64,000 nucleotides of DNA from Mucilaginibacter galii (GTDB lineage Bacteria > Bacteroidota > Bacteroidia > Sphingobacteriales > Sphingobacteriaceae). The stretch's first letter is position 1. The number at the start of each line of letters is the position of its first letter. Location of the stretch: contig NZ_BMDO01000008.1 of the NCBI RefSeq assembly GCF_014635825.1, positions 186,001 through 250,000 of the forward strand, read 5' to 3'. A program made the position numbers and the translations under genes. Positions 37,536 through 47,942 of this stretch are shown here, in pieces. Under the pieces are notes generated by a model. It was not told the DNA's origin. It ran no database searches and worked only from the letters and a program-made list of their open reading frames with translations.

Positions 37536-38123
37536 TTACTTATTCAGCCAATCCATCATTAAAGCCAGGATGCCTAAACCGGCAATTGCCTGTCGTAAGT
37601 GCTTTAAAGCAATGCTTAGCTGGTTTTTTACGGTTTGTTCGGAAAGGTTAAGCTGCTGGGCTATTTCCGTAACAGACAGGTATTCATTACGGCTTAGCTG
37701 GTAGATCAGTTTTGTTTTGGCGGGTAATTGCTCCAGCGATTGATCAACTAATTGTTGCAATTCTTTTGCGTCTAATTGTTGTTCAACACCATTGGCTTGC
37801 GGTTCTGCCAAGGCCTGCAGCAAAACATCGTATTCTTGGCGAGTAACGTTACGCCTGATCTTATCAATGATCTTATAGCGGATAGCTGCAAAAAGAAAAG
37901 ATCTTAAATTATCATTTACCGTAAGTGTGAACCTGTCTTCCCATAGTTTAACAAACAGGTCGTGCAAAACATCGCGGGCATCATCCAGATCGTAAAGTTT
38001 CGAAGCTGCAAAACCAGCAAGGCTTTCGGCATAGCGTTTATAAATCTCGCTAAATGCCATGCGATCACCATTCTTTAAAGAATGAACTAATTCCTGATCG
38101 CTGAGTTGGTTTATCGCCGACAT
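37536..38123 (-). CDS. ECF RNA polymerase sigma factor
   Basis: A 195-residue sigma-70 family ECF factor. Region 2 contains DLDDARDVLHDLFVKLWEDR and SFLFAAIRYKIIDKIRR; region 4 contains LPAKTKLIYQLSRNEYLSVT and EIAQQLNLSEQTVKNQLSIA, the helix-turn-helix. It belongs to the Bacteroidota group that pairs with FecR and TonB receptors, and the FecR gene follows after 62 bp. Confidence 0.92.
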   Translation of the reverse strand: MSAINQLSDQELVHSLKNGDRMAFSEIYKRYAESLAGFAASKLYDLDDARDVLHDLFVKLWEDRFTLTVNDNLRSFLFAAIRYKIIDKIRRNVTRQEYDVLLQALAEPQANGVEQQLDAKELQQLVDQSLEQLPAKTKLIYQLSRNEYLSVTEIAQQLNLSEQTVKNQLSIALKHLRQAIAGLGILALMMDWLNK

Positions 38124-38354
38124 CTATATTTAGCGAAGATATGCTTTAAAGACAATTTGGCAATTAGTATCACACGTTTTAGGCTAAACCAAATTGATAA
38201 ACCAATCACTAATCAGTGGGTATATTAGTTAAACCCATTACTGGGTAAAATTGGGCGTATTCGGTTTGGTTGCCGGCGGAATAAGCATCATGTCAAACTT
38301 CTGAATCTAGGATCGCATGGCTGACGATAGCTTGATCCTACCAGACCAACTGTC

Positions 38355-39224
38355 CTATTTTAATTTACTCAGATTTATGAAGCTCCGGGAATATTGATTG
38401 GTATATTTTAACAGGTTAGCATCCTCCGGATCAAGCAGGTCAAAAAGCTTGCCCCGCGCGTCAATTCGATACCTGGCAAAAGAAATTACAGAAAAGATTT
38501 TAGTCCGATTAAACTGAGAAAGCTCGTAGATCAGATTACCCAGCTCTTGAAACCCGCTTGATCTAGTTCCCCTGGCTATGTGTACAGAACCTATTTTGAC
38601 AAAGACTTTAAGTAGCGCATCTTTTGCTTCGGCTATTTTATAGTTGTCTGCAAAATTGGTTTTCATGTTTTCTACTCTTGGATACCAGTTATTTTTGATT
38701 TCCTGCTCATATATCTTCTATGATGCTATCTGTTCAGCTATGATTGACCTTGCCCGAGCATTAGTTGCTGCAATTTCAAAAAAAGATTTGATGGCTTCTG
38801 AACGAAGTAAACTGCCCGGCAGGTTATATGACTTACGGACCCTGTCTTTTTGGTATTCGGTCACAGCAAATTGATAGGCTTTTTTATAACTTTCACTTAT
38901 TGCGGGTGTCTTTTTTGACATGCTGTAAAGTTCATCCAAAATATAAAGGGCTGAGTTATAATTTTCGAAATCCAGGCCCCAAAGCTGAATGCCATTGTCT
39001 AACGCTCTGTTGGCAAACTGTTCTTCTTCCTTTCCCTGAAAAAAACCAAACGGAACACCATTGAGGGAAGGATAACAAATGGTGTTAAAAGCGGTTAAAG
39101 ATTCCTTTTTACGGTGTATGAAAGTCAGTTTCCCCGCAGTAACAGTTCCAATTTCAAGCACTAAATATTTATAATTTTTATTTGCTAAGTAAGGCATAAG
39201 CACTATATAATGCACTTTAAGCAT
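38355..39224 (-). pseudogene. ChaN/Tiki-like protein gene split by one in-frame TAG
   Basis: Two minus-strand pieces, 39224-38718 and 38666-38355, are in the same frame and separated only by a TAG at 38720-38718 and 17 codons that read on without another stop (KIYEQEIKNNWYPRVEN). The first piece holds KYLVLEIGTVTAGKL and IQLWGLDFENYNSALYIL; the second holds LLKVFVKIGSVHIARGTRSS. These resemble the two halves of Bacteroidota proteins of the ChaN/TraB/Tiki-like fold. The expected N-terminal GExHG block is missing, so the 5' end is probably lost too. The family call is tentative. Confidence 0.55.
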
Positions 39225-39390
39225 AAATTTTAAAAGACTTACGTATCCCCTTCTTCTGAGTGTCTTGTCCTGATATAGCTTGTCACAATCTTAAAATCGT
39301 ATTAGGACAGAAGCTTTCCACATGTCAGAACCAATTATCTGATGAAGTCATTATCAACAAAAAAGTATCGTGCACATATCCTCCCTTTAT

Positions 39391-40413
39391 TTACGACGCT
39401 TTTCGATCAGAACTCATTATAGCATCCACATTTCCAGGATATTCTTCCGTAATCGCACTAACTTTATTTAGAACGGACAGCTCTTGGGATGAGAACTTGA
39501 TATCTAATGCCTTTAAATTATCTGTCAGTTGGCTGATTTTGGTGGCTCCGATAATGATTGAGGTAACCACGGGCTGATGCAGTAACCATGCTAAGGATAA
39601 TTGAGCAAATGAACTGTTCTTTTCTTCAACCATTGGCTTCATTGCTTCAAAAATAGCTTGCAGGCGGTCGTGGTTTATAAACTGCTGTTTAAAATTATCA
39701 ATTCTACCGGTTCCTTTTTCTTTAGCATCTTTTTGATACTTGCCAGTTAGCCATCCGCTTGCTAGCGGGCTCCACACTAGCAAACCTACATTTTGATCTC
39801 TTAGAAGCGGAACCATTTCACGTTCTAATTCCCGGCCGACAATGGAATAATTTGCCTGCAACGACGCAAACCTTTCCAGCTTATTATATTGTGAGTGGGC
39901 CAATGTTTTCATGAGGTTCCAGGCAGTCATATTACTGGCCCCTGTATAGCGCACCTTGCCGCTCTTGACCAGGACATCCAATGTTTCAAGAGTTTCCCCC
40001 ACAGGGGTTAATGGGTCAGCACTATGGATCTGATACAGGTCTATATAATCTGTTTTCAGTCGTATTAAACTTGCTTCCACTTGCTGAATAATGTGTTTTC
40101 GGGAAAGGCCCCGATCATTAACACCGTTGCCCATACCACCTCTCACTTTCGTTGCAATCACCAGATCATCTCTGTTGATTGACAGGTTTTTGACGGCCTG
40201 TCCGATCATTTCCTCAGATAGTCCTTCTGAATATACATTGGCCGTATCAATGAAATTAATACCGTGTTCCAGGGCCACCTTAAATTGTTCGTCTACTGCC
40301 GCTTGGTCTAAAGTTCCCATAACCTTGAAAAAACCTTTGCCACCATAGTTCATGGTGCCCAAACCGATCACAGATACCTTTAAACCCGTGCTACCTAATA
40401 TTTTATAGTTCAT
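39391..40413 (-). CDS. Aldo/keto reductase
   Basis: A 340-residue NADPH-dependent TIM-barrel oxidoreductase. The catalytic tetrad motifs are NFIDTANVYSEG (Asp and Tyr), VIATKVRGG (Lys) and DLYQIHSAD (His). The C-terminal SIIIGATKISQLTDNL is the NADP-binding region. It is the last gene of an SDR-AraC-AKR operon, 5 bp after the AraC gene. The substrate is unknown; members of this group reduce sugars, aldehydes or ketones. Confidence 0.9.
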   Translation of the reverse strand: MNYKILGSTGLKVSVIGLGTMNYGGKGFFKVMGTLDQAAVDEQFKVALEHGINFIDTANVYSEGLSEEMIGQAVKNLSINRDDLVIATKVRGGMGNGVNDRGLSRKHIIQQVEASLIRLKTDYIDLYQIHSADPLTPVGETLETLDVLVKSGKVRYTGASNMTAWNLMKTLAHSQYNKLERFASLQANYSIVGRELEREMVPLLRDQNVGLLVWSPLASGWLTGKYQKDAKEKGTGRIDNFKQQFINHDRLQAIFEAMKPMVEEKNSSFAQLSLAWLLHQPVVTSIIIGATKISQLTDNLKALDIKFSSQELSVLNKVSAITEEYPGNVDAIMSSDRKAS

Positions 40414-40418
40414 GTTTA

Positions 40419-41333
40419 TTAATTGAAAGATTGCCTGAACTCCAGCGGAGACATACTGGTTTTATTTTTAAACAGTTTATTAAAGGATTGCGGAAACTCA
40501 AATCCTAACCTGAATGCGATTTCGCTAACAGACAAGTCGGTATTAGCCAAGATATCCTTTGCTTTTTCGATGAGTTTATTGTGGATGTGCTGCTGCGTAT
40601 TCTGCCCGGTTGTTGCGCGCAGCATATCACTCAAATAGCTTGCAGATACGTTGAGTCCTTCAGCTAAATTGTTAACTGTTATTAAGCCCGTCGCTGAACT
40701 CTCTTCAAAATGATCTGCTAACTTTTTCTCAAACTTTGCAAGCAGGTCATTATTTGCCATTTTTCTGGTTACGAATTGCCTGTTATAAAACCTGTTGCAG
40801 TAATTCAATAGCAGATCCAGGTTTGATACGATGACATCTGCGCTAAAATTGTCAATCCTGGATTCGTATTCATTTTGAATATTCCGTACTAAACTCTCAA
40901 TCAGTTTTTCCTCTTCGTCGGAGAGGTGCAGTGCCTCATTAACATCATAAGCAAAGAAGCCGTAGTTTTTGATGGACTTACCTAAGGGATAATTTCGGAT
41001 CAGGTCCGGATGAAACATCAGTGACCAGCCATCATTATCTCTTTCATCCCCCTGATCAACAGCGATAATCTGGCCGGGAGCGGAAAAAGTCATTGTTCCA
41101 TTATCAAAGTCGTAGTAATTGCGGCCATATCTTAATTGTCCCTGAAAACTTCTTTTAATGGAAATATTATAGAAGTTAAGCAACATGCGATGAATACCGC
41201 CTGCGGAGGCAGGTGGCTCATGAGCATGATTGATCAAGGTGATAAGCGGATTCTTTGGCGCGGGCAAAGATAGTAACCGGTGCACTTCTGAAACGGAATT
41301 GATGTTTTTGATGGGCAAATCTTGCTTACTCAT
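40419..41333 (-). CDS. AraC-family transcriptional regulator
   Basis: A 304-residue regulator with an N-terminal cupin-like sensing half (about 1-170) and a C-terminal double helix-turn-helix (VNNLAEGLNVSASYLSDMLR and SVSEIAFRLGFEFPQSFNKL, ending KTSMSPLEFRQSFN). It lies between an SDR and an AKR gene on the same strand, and probably controls them. Oddly, residues 40-46 (PPASAGG) are encoded by a GC-rich palindrome at 41197-41216 unlike the surrounding codons, which may be an in-frame insertion. Confidence 0.88.
   Translation of the reverse strand: MSKQDLPIKNINSVSEVHRLLSLPAPKNPLITLINHAHEPPASAGGIHRMLLNFYNISIKRSFQGQLRYGRNYYDFDNGTMTFSAPGQIIAVDQGDERDNDGWSLMFHPDLIRNYPLGKSIKNYGFFAYDVNEALHLSDEEEKLIESLVRNIQNEYESRIDNFSADVIVSNLDLLLNYCNRFYNRQFVTRKMANNDLLAKFEKKLADHFEESSATGLITVNNLAEGLNVSASYLSDMLRATTGQNTQQHIHNKLIEKAKDILANTDLSVSEIAFRLGFEFPQSFNKLFKNKTSMSPLEFRQSFN
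41197..41216. repeat. GC-rich palindrome inside the AraC gene
   Basis: ccgcctgcggaggcaggtgg: cctgc / gcagg arms around a central ggag, in a gene otherwise about 40% GC. The core matches the ctgcctccggcag block at 42528-42540 outside genes, as expected of a REP-like short repeat. Confidence 0.5.
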
Positions 41334-41407
41334 GATTATAATTAATATAAACAGAAAAGCCCGGAATTACTTTTCTGTATAGAGGGTTTATAATGCGTAC
41401 CTGTCTT

Positions 41408-42163
41408 CTATTTGAAACCACCGGACACTTCAATAAACTGGCCGGTAATTATAGCTGAGTCATCAGAAGCAAGAAACACGGCCATTTTTCCTATATCATC
41501 AGGCTCAGCCATGCGTCCCATGGCACTTCTAGAAACCATTTGTTTGATTGCGTCTGATTCTGCGTCTGCGCCCAATTTTGCCACTCCTTCGGTGAATACA
41601 CCGCCCGGTTGAATGGCATTGACCCTGATCTTTTGAGGCCCTAGTTCCTGCGACAAGGCCCTGGTAATAGCGTCAACTGCACCTTTGGAGGCTGCATAAG
41701 CTACGGAATAAGGTTCAGGCCGGGTACTGGCGAAGGAACTGATATTAATGATACTACCACCTTTACTACTGATCAATTTTACCGCTTCCTGAGTGGTAAG
41801 TAGAATCCCTAAAACGTTGATATCAAAAATCCTTCGGTAAGATTCTTCAGTAAACTGTTCTAATAATGCAAACTCGTAAATGCCGGCATTGTTTACCAGT
41901 ACATCAAACGCGCCAAATTCTTTTAAAGTCTCCTGGAATAATCTCACCACATCCATTTGCTTTGACATATCACCTTGAATTGCAACAGCTGTTCCACCAA
42001 TTTCTCTAATTCCAGCTACAACCTTGTCAGCACTTTCTTTACTCGATGCATAATTCACAACAACTTTTGCACCTGACGCTGCCATCTGTTTTGCAATTCC
42101 AGCACCGATGCCCTTGGAGGCACCTGTTACAATGACTACTTTATTCTCTAATTTATCGCTCAT
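41408..42163 (-). CDS. Classical short-chain dehydrogenase/reductase
   Basis: A 251-residue Rossmann-fold oxidoreductase, FabG-like in sequence. It has the cofactor loop VTGASKGIGAGIA, the NNAGIYE motif and the active site SSFASTRPEPYSVAYAASKG with the YxxxK pair, and ends GQFIEVSGGFK. It is the first gene of a minus-strand operon with the AraC regulator (74 bp downstream) and an aldo/keto reductase. The pair of reductases suggests metabolism or detoxification of a carbonyl compound. Confidence 0.9.
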   Translation of the reverse strand: MSDKLENKVVIVTGASKGIGAGIAKQMAASGAKVVVNYASSKESADKVVAGIREIGGTAVAIQGDMSKQMDVVRLFQETLKEFGAFDVLVNNAGIYEFALLEQFTEESYRRIFDINVLGILLTTQEAVKLISSKGGSIINISSFASTRPEPYSVAYAASKGAVDAITRALSQELGPQKIRVNAIQPGGVFTEGVAKLGADAESDAIKQMVSRSAMGRMAEPDDIGKMAVFLASDDSAIITGQFIEVSGGFK

Positions 42164-42261
42164 CTTACTTTGATTTTGTTAACTCAAAGGTCTGGTGTTA
42201 ATAATGGATAAAAGTATCCAGACCAAAGTTAGTTGTGTCCAAAACAAGTGTAGCATGTAAT

Positions 42262-42366
42262 GTGTGGATAAACCACAGCTAATTGATCCTGCTTGGCCAA
42301 TTTCAAAATGACCACCTTGAATGCTTAAGTTCAAGATTTTAAGAAAAGAAAGAAACTTGGCCAAGA
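42262..42366 (+). repeat. About 100-bp diverged repeat, copy 2 (insertion-sequence-like relic)
   Basis: Matches 16172-16272 across ggataaaccaca, ctaattga, gcttggccaattt and caaaatgaccacctt, then more loosely to about 42366. No transposase gene is present near either copy. Confidence 0.5.
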
Positions 42367-42500
42367 GTGGTCAGTACTACTGGTGTATCCTGGCAGGGAA
42401 GAAGTATAAGAAATTAATAAGGAGAAGAGGCTAATCAAGGATATTTTTCATTGCGCCGACCGCTTCGCTAAATAAGAGTTCCTAAAATCTTTTTGCCGTT

Positions 42501-42556
42501 GCCTGCGGCCCGCGCTCGCTGCTGTATCTGCCTCCGGCAGGGTGCCGCGGTGATCG
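42501..42556. repeat. GC-rich REP-like palindromic block
   Basis: About 70% GC by eye in an AT-rich setting. It contains ctgcc-tcc-ggcag as a small hairpin, plus cctgcggcccgcgc and gtgccgcgg, which could form longer stems. The ctgcctccggcag core recurs in similar form inside the nearby AraC gene. Confidence 0.45.
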
Positions 42557-42980
42557 CTAACGGTATTACCCTTCGGACTCTTGAGCCAAGTGTTATAGAT
42601 TCGAGTCTTGAACCCGCTAGTAAAAACGTCGATTTCTAACAAAAAAGGCGGAGTTTGCTTTGGGCAAACTATTAAGTATAATTCTAATAATTGATGAACA
42701 ATGAGATAGGCAATGAATAACAAAATCACCTTCAACTCAAAACCTTCAGAAAGTCACCCTAATGAACAGCTGATGCTCTAGAGTATTCAAGATTTTCAAA
42801 TGCTTTAAAATATGCAAGCTACTTTAGCCTGCCACCCTCTGCTCGGTTCAGCGAGCTGAAATTATAACATGCAGATAAGGAATTGTAAAGCATAATTTCG
42901 CTTTCATAACGATGTAATTAGTTGGTTTAATATCGTAACTTTACTAATCCAATTATAAAAAGATCTTTATTATTGATCAT

Positions 42981-44696
42981 ATGTATAGCTATTGTAGGGT
43001 AAGACTTAGAATAATAACCTTGGTTTGTTTGTGCTTTTGCCAGATATTCATGGTTCAAAGAGTTTGTGCCAATAATTACTCTGATAGCTTAAAGCACGTT
43101 TTGGACAATGTCTTAGATCATAAGCAGGTTTATGATCAAAAAAATCTTGCAAAAATAAAACAGATTAAAGGAAAATTAAATTCAAAGGAACTTTCGTCTG
43201 CACTCAGATACCTGTTGTATAAGCAATTGTTCAATGCCTACAAATCTTTCGTACACGATTCAGCTTACGTTTATTGTAAGCAGTTAAATAGCAGTGCCGG
43301 TTTGCTTAAAGATGCTAATAAAATAAATGAAGCCCGAGTTCAAATGGGATTTGTATTGGTTTCGGCAGGCCTGTTCAGAGAAGGGTTAGATACGCTGAAT
43401 ACAGTTGACTTAAAGCACCTGAACCCAACCCAGCGTTATGAATACTTGTTTTTGAAAGCCAGAACCTACTTTGACATGGCCGATTTTTACAAAATCAAGT
43501 ATTTTTATAACCGGTACTATACACAAGGGCAGCTCACATGCGATACTATTATCAAGCAAGCCCCGGCCGGCTCTTATGCTTCTTTATCTGCAATCGGATT
43601 AAAATCCATACGTAACGAAAATTTCAAGGAAGCCTTACAAGCCTACCATAAAATCCTCAAAATATCACAATCTTTTCAGGACAGTGCAATTAATTTAAGT
43701 TGTTTGAGTTATACGTTATTCCGTTCAAGAGAGAAGGATATGGGCCTTTCGGCGTTACTGCAGGCAGCTATTATTGATATTTCGCATTCTACCAAAGAAT
43801 CGGTAGCCTTAACCAACTTGGCCAATCACTTCTATGAAAAAGGCGATACTAAGGCCGCTTTTAATTATATCAATAATGCCATAGCTGATGCAAACTATTA
43901 CGGTGCCAGACATCGGGAGGCAGCTATCAGCAATATCATGCCGCTTATTGAAAAGGAAAAGATCAATGGCATAGAAAAGCAGAAGCGATCGTTAATGATC
44001 TATGCGTCAATCATCACCTTGCTGATCGTTATCGTGATTGTATTCGCTTTTATTACTTCGAACCAGCTTAAGAGGCTCCGAATCGCCGATCAGCAAATTA
44101 TTAATAAAAATAACGACTTAAACGCAGCCAATGAAGCTTTGACACAGGTAAATACTACGCTGGATACGGCAAACCGTTCCTTATCAAAAATGAATGCAAA
44201 GCTTGACGAGGTAAACCTGATCAAAGATGAATACATCGGGTACTTTTTCAACGTTCACTCCGACTACATCGAAAGAATTGACCGGTTGAAGCGGTCCATC
44301 GAAAAAAACATTAAGGACAAAAGCTATAACGAAGTATTGCATACCCTCCACAAACTGAATACTAATATAGAGCGCGATAACCTATCACACAGTTTCGATA
44401 AAGTATTCCTGTCTTTATTTCCCAATTTTGTGGAAGACTTTAATGCCTTATTTGACCTGAATCACCAAATACACCTGAACGATGGTCAGTTACTAAATAC
44501 CGAACTTCGCATTTTTGCCCTGATCAGGTTAGGAATTGATGATAATGAAAGCATAGCCAAAATACTGAATTACTCGGTTAATACCATTTATACTTATAAG
44601 ACAAAGGTTAAAAACCGATCATTTATCCCGAACGAAGTATTTGAAAATAAAATCATACTCATCAAAGCTGTCAAGGAGTTTGCTGATCTGAGTTGA
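42981..44696 (+). CDS. DUF6377-type membrane-anchored transcriptional regulator of the PUL
   Basis: A 571-residue protein with a signal peptide ([17 protein letters not shown]), a periplasmic helical TPR-like sensor (about 30-335), one transmembrane segment ([20 protein letters not shown], about 337-357), a coiled coil (about 370-410) and a cytoplasmic C-terminal domain. The latter ends in a helix-turn-helix, [20 protein letters not shown]. This matches the DUF6377 layout and is functionally like SusR: a sugar signal outside switches transcription inside. It lies upstream of and in line with the SusCDE operon. Confidence 0.82.
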   Translation: MYSYCRVRLRIITLVCLCFCQIFMVQRVCANNYSDSLKHVLDNVLDHKQVYDQKNLAKIKQIKGKLNSKELSSALRYLLYKQLFNAYKSFVHDSAYVYCKQLNSSAGLLKDANKINEARVQMGFVLVSAGLFREGLDTLNTVDLKHLNPTQRYEYLFLKARTYFDMADFYKIKYFYNRYYTQGQLTCDTIIKQAPAGSYASLSAIGLKSIRNENFKEALQAYHKILKISQSFQDSAINLSCLSYTLFRSREKDMGLSALLQAAIIDISHSTKESVALTNLANHFYEKGDTKAAFNYINNAIADANYYGARHREAAISNIMPLIEKEKINGIEKQKRSLMIYASIITLLIVIVIVFAFITSNQLKRLRIADQQIINKNNDLNAANEALTQVNTTLDTANRSLSKMNAKLDEVNLIKDEYIGYFFNVHSDYIERIDRLKRSIEKNIKDKSYNEVLHTLHKLNTNIERDNLSHSFDKVFLSLFPNFVEDFNALFDLNHQIHLNDGQLLNTELRIFALIRLGIDDNESIAKILNYSVNTIYTYKTKVKNRSFIPNEVFENKIILIKAVKEFADLS

Positions 44697-44893
44697 AGCC
44701 GTATATTATAATCAAAATTCTTGCAATTTGTAACGCCAAGCACCGATGTCTAGCGGTCGCTAATGACTCTGCGTTGATATAATAACTTTTAATTTTCTAT
44801 ATATTCTATTAATGGATTCATACATAAGTATCTGCTAATTAGATTATTGATGGTTATTTAGGTAGGCTATCTTTAATATCGCTCTTCATACTA

Positions 44894-44926
44894 TTTGCCG
44901 CAACCCACCTGGCTCTCCTACATTTG
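44894..44926 (+). promoter_or_regulatory. Predicted Bacteroidota-type promoter of the susC operon
   Basis: TTTG at 44894-44897, 21 bases, then TACATTTG at 44919-44926. This is an exact match to the Bacteroidota -33 TTTG / -7 TAnnTTTG consensus with normal spacing. The predicted leader before the susC ATG is about 50 bases. Confidence 0.65.
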
Positions 44927-44982
44927 GGCATGGCTATGATCTAAACGTGGCCGAAAGTTTTTTACCAATTAAACCATTTTTA

Positions 44983-47940
44983 ATGAAGAAGATTTACTTG
45001 TATAAGTATGGCCTTGCCATGCTGTTCCTGATGTGTGCAATACACTCTTTTGCACAAAACACTTTTACCGGAAAGGTGCTTGACGAAACTAAACAGCCCT
45101 TAGTGGGAGCAACGGTGCGTTCTAAAGAAGGTAGCCAGTCAACGGTTACTGATGTAAACGGGGTTTTCAAGCTCGTTAATGCTGCGGCAGGCCAGATAAC
45201 TGTCACTATTACCTTTGTGGGGTATGATGTTACTGAACAGGTGTTGAGTCCGGGTATTAATGCCACCATTCAACTTAAGCCAAGTTCCCGTAATCTTAAT
45301 GATGTGGTTGTCGTTGGATATGGAACAGCCCGTAAATCCGATCTTACCGGTTCAGTCTCTAATGTAACCAGTAAGGATTTAAACCCCGGGCCGATCACCA
45401 ATCCTTTGCAACAATTAGAAGGCAAGGCCGCCGGCGTAGATATCACGCAGAGTGGCAGTGAACCAGGCACTGCCCCAACGGTACGCATACGTGGTATTAC
45501 TTCATTGCAAGGTGGAAACGACCCGTTGGTGGTCGTGGATGGCGTTCAAGGCAATATGGATCTATTTAATCAGGTGCCCCCCAGCGAAATAGCGTCGGTA
45601 GACATCTTAAAAGATGCATCGGCCACGGCCATTTATGGTTCTCGCGGTGCACCGGGTGTAATCATCGTTACGACTAAGAAGTCCGCCGCAGGTAAAACTT
45701 CGGTAGAGTATACTGAAAATTCATCTCTCGATGTAATTGCCAAAAAACTACAGTTTTTAGATGCAGCGCAATGGACGCAAGAAGCCAATTCTTTAGGTGT
45801 GGATGTATCGGCTAATCATGGTTCCAATACCGACTGGTATAATTTGCTTACCCGCAATGGTTATACTCAAAACCATACGCTGGCATTTGGCGGCGGTGCC
45901 AACGGTTTCAATTATCGTGCATCTTTAACGGCTATTAACCAGAGTGGAACGGTTATCAATTCTAAATTCAGCAACTACATTGGCAGGATTACCGCAACAC
46001 AAAAAGCGTTGGATGATAAGCTTACACTGACCATGAATTTGAACAGCGGTACGAATTACTATACCTATAGTCCGACCGGGGTAGGAAATGCTGCTTTTAC
46101 CTCTAACCTGATCACACAGGCTTATGTGGCACGGCCGACCGACCCGGTGTATAATACGAATGGAAATTATTATGTAGACCCGAATGTCTTTCAATATAGT
46201 AACCCCTATGCAGTTGCACAAACGGTGAGTAACAACAACCAAATCAATAACCTTTTTGGCAGCCTGAGAGCTGACCTGGAGATCTATAAGGGATTATCCG
46301 TCGGTTGGTTTGGCAGTTGGCGTAAAATTGATTCAAATAACGGTTACTATGCACCCGCCGCTTCAACACTAACCAGTGCGGTAAGTTATAACGGCCAGGC
46401 ACATATTAACAATGCACATACCGATGAGAAGTTAATGGATATCAATCTGGGCTACAAACGCGACTTTGGTGTTAATCACCTGGATGCTGTTTTGGTTTAT
46501 GAGTGGCAGCAGCAAACCTACAATGGTAGTTATTCAGCAGCACGGGGCTTTATTAATGATATTGCAACTTATAATGCCTTACAGTTGGGCACCTTGGCAA
46601 ATGCCCAAACAGGCGATGTATCGTCATATAAAAACGACAGGAGCCTGATCTCATTTTTAGGCCGGGTTAATTATAGTTATAACAACCGTTATCTGTTAAC
46701 TGCCAGTTTCAGGCGCGATGGTTCAACCGTATTTGGCGCAAATAACAAATGGGGAAACTTCCCTTCTGCATCACTGGCCTGGCGGATAGATCAGGAAGAT
46801 TTCATGAAAAGTCAGCGTCTATTCAGCAACCTTAAGTTTCGGGTGGGTTATGGTGTGACCGGTAATCAGCAAGGCTTATTTCCTCAAAACTCAATACCCT
46901 TAGTAGGGCAAAATCCTACCAGTCCAACGGTATATTTTGGAGGAGCACTGATATCCAACTATGCACCCAGCCAAAATGCTAATCCCGATTTAAAATGGGA
47001 AACTAAAAAGCAAACTAATATAGGTGTAGATTTCGGTTTTTTCGGCGACAGGTTAACCGGTACCGTGGATGCATTTACATCTAATACGGATAATTTGCTG
47101 TATAACTACACGGTTCCTTTAATCGGTCAATTTTTGACCAATAGCATTATTGCTAATGTGGGTAGTTTACAAAATCGCGGATTAGAGCTAACCTTAAGCT
47201 ACGATGTGATCAGGGGTAAAGACACCAGGTTAACCCTTGCGGGTAACGGAACATTGTTGAAAAATAAAGTATTATCCTTAGGTGGTAATATACAAGGGTT
47301 TGATGTGGCTACCGACTACGTAAGCTTAGGCTCTAACGCATATTTACAGGTTGGAAAGCCGGTAGGATCCTATCGTATCCTCCAGCACCTGGGGAAAGAT
47401 GCCAACAATGCAGAAACCTACGTGACGCAAAATGTAAATGGAGTTCCTGATCTGAGCGACCGTAGTGCAGATAGGGCAGATGCAGGACAATCGTTGCCCA
47501 AATATACATATGCATTTACCCCAAGCTTTACCTATAAAAACTTTGATGCCTCAATGGTTTGGCGTGGTTCGGGTGGTAATAAAATTTACAATGGGGTGCG
47601 TCAGCAATTTAGCATTCTGCAATACATCGGTAAATCAAACGTGCTGCAAAGTGCTATACCGCTGGGTATCGAATCGGCCCAATACAATTCAGACCTTTGG
47701 TTAGAAGATGGTGACTATGTAAGATGGCAAAACCTCTCCATAGGTTATAGGTTCAACCTGACCAAGGTTAAATATGTTAACGCCCTGCGTTTATCAGTGA
47801 CCGGCCAAAACCTTGCTCTGATTACTAAATACAAAGGTCTTGACCCCGAATTGGTAGGCTCAAACCTATCGGGCGGCGACTACGGTATCTATCCACGTAC
47901 CCGCACATTCTCCGTAGGGTTAAATGTTATTTTCAAATAA
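44983..47940 (+). CDS. SusC-family TonB-linked outer-membrane oligosaccharide transporter
   Basis: A 985-residue outer-membrane transporter. From ATG at 44983 there is a signal peptide ending HSFAQ; an upstream GTG start would spoil it. Next come a carboxypeptidase-like domain (FTGKVLDETKQPLVGATVRS), the SusC signature DVVVVGYGTARKSDLTGSV, a plug (VDGVQGNMDLFNQVPPSEI, KDASATAIYGSRGAPGVI) and a long beta-barrel. With the SusD lid encoded 3 bp downstream it should import alpha-gluco-oligosaccharides, inferred from the GH13 and GH31 enzymes in the same operon. No STN domain, so it is not sigma/FecR controlled. Confidence 0.95.
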   Translation: MKKIYLYKYGLAMLFLMCAIHSFAQNTFTGKVLDETKQPLVGATVRSKEGSQSTVTDVNGVFKLVNAAAGQITVTITFVGYDVTEQVLSPGINATIQLKPSSRNLNDVVVVGYGTARKSDLTGSVSNVTSKDLNPGPITNPLQQLEGKAAGVDITQSGSEPGTAPTVRIRGITSLQGGNDPLVVVDGVQGNMDLFNQVPPSEIASVDILKDASATAIYGSRGAPGVIIVTTKKSAAGKTSVEYTENSSLDVIAKKLQFLDAAQWTQEANSLGVDVSANHGSNTDWYNLLTRNGYTQNHTLAFGGGANGFNYRASLTAINQSGTVINSKFSNYIGRITATQKALDDKLTLTMNLNSGTNYYTYSPTGVGNAAFTSNLITQAYVARPTDPVYNTNGNYYVDPNVFQYSNPYAVAQTVSNNNQINNLFGSLRADLEIYKGLSVGWFGSWRKIDSNNGYYAPAASTLTSAVSYNGQAHINNAHTDEKLMDINLGYKRDFGVNHLDAVLVYEWQQQTYNGSYSAARGFINDIATYNALQLGTLANAQTGDVSSYKNDRSLISFLGRVNYSYNNRYLLTASFRRDGSTVFGANNKWGNFPSASLAWRIDQEDFMKSQRLFSNLKFRVGYGVTGNQQGLFPQNSIPLVGQNPTSPTVYFGGALISNYAPSQNANPDLKWETKKQTNIGVDFGFFGDRLTGTVDAFTSNTDNLLYNYTVPLIGQFLTNSIIANVGSLQNRGLELTLSYDVIRGKDTRLTLAGNGTLLKNKVLSLGGNIQGFDVATDYVSLGSNAYLQVGKPVGSYRILQHLGKDANNAETYVTQNVNGVPDLSDRSADRADAGQSLPKYTYAFTPSFTYKNFDASMVWRGSGGNKIYNGVRQQFSILQYIGKSNVLQSAIPLGIESAQYNSDLWLEDGDYVRWQNLSIGYRFNLTKVKYVNALRLSVTGQNLALITKYKGLDPELVGSNLSGGDYGIYPRTRTFSVGLNVIFK

Positions 47941-47942
47941 TA

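Larger units (their letters stand above)
42164..42980. other. Intergenic region with repeat relics
   Basis: 817 bp between the SDR operon and the PUL regulator, transcribed away from each other. It holds an insertion-sequence-like repeat (42262-42366), a GC-rich palindromic block (42501-42556) and a small hairpin agtttgc/gcaaact at 42652-42670. A 95-codon minus-strand frame across the GC-rich block has an odd Arg/Ala-rich tail and was not accepted as a gene. The regulator's promoter may include taacttta at about 42943. Confidence 0.45.

Noticed and set aside
42585..42625. Second tRNA-like piece (agattcgagtctt) near 42.6 kb
   Set aside because: The stem is only three pairs and the sequence around it is a pair of short direct repeats (ttcggactcttgagcc and ttcgagtcttgaaccc), so a tRNA origin is not supported.
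42448..42735. 95-codon minus-strand frame with an N-terminal hydrophobic stretch
   Set aside because: Its second half is a translation of the GC-rich palindromic block, giving an Arg/Ala/Gln-rich tail unlike any real neighbour.
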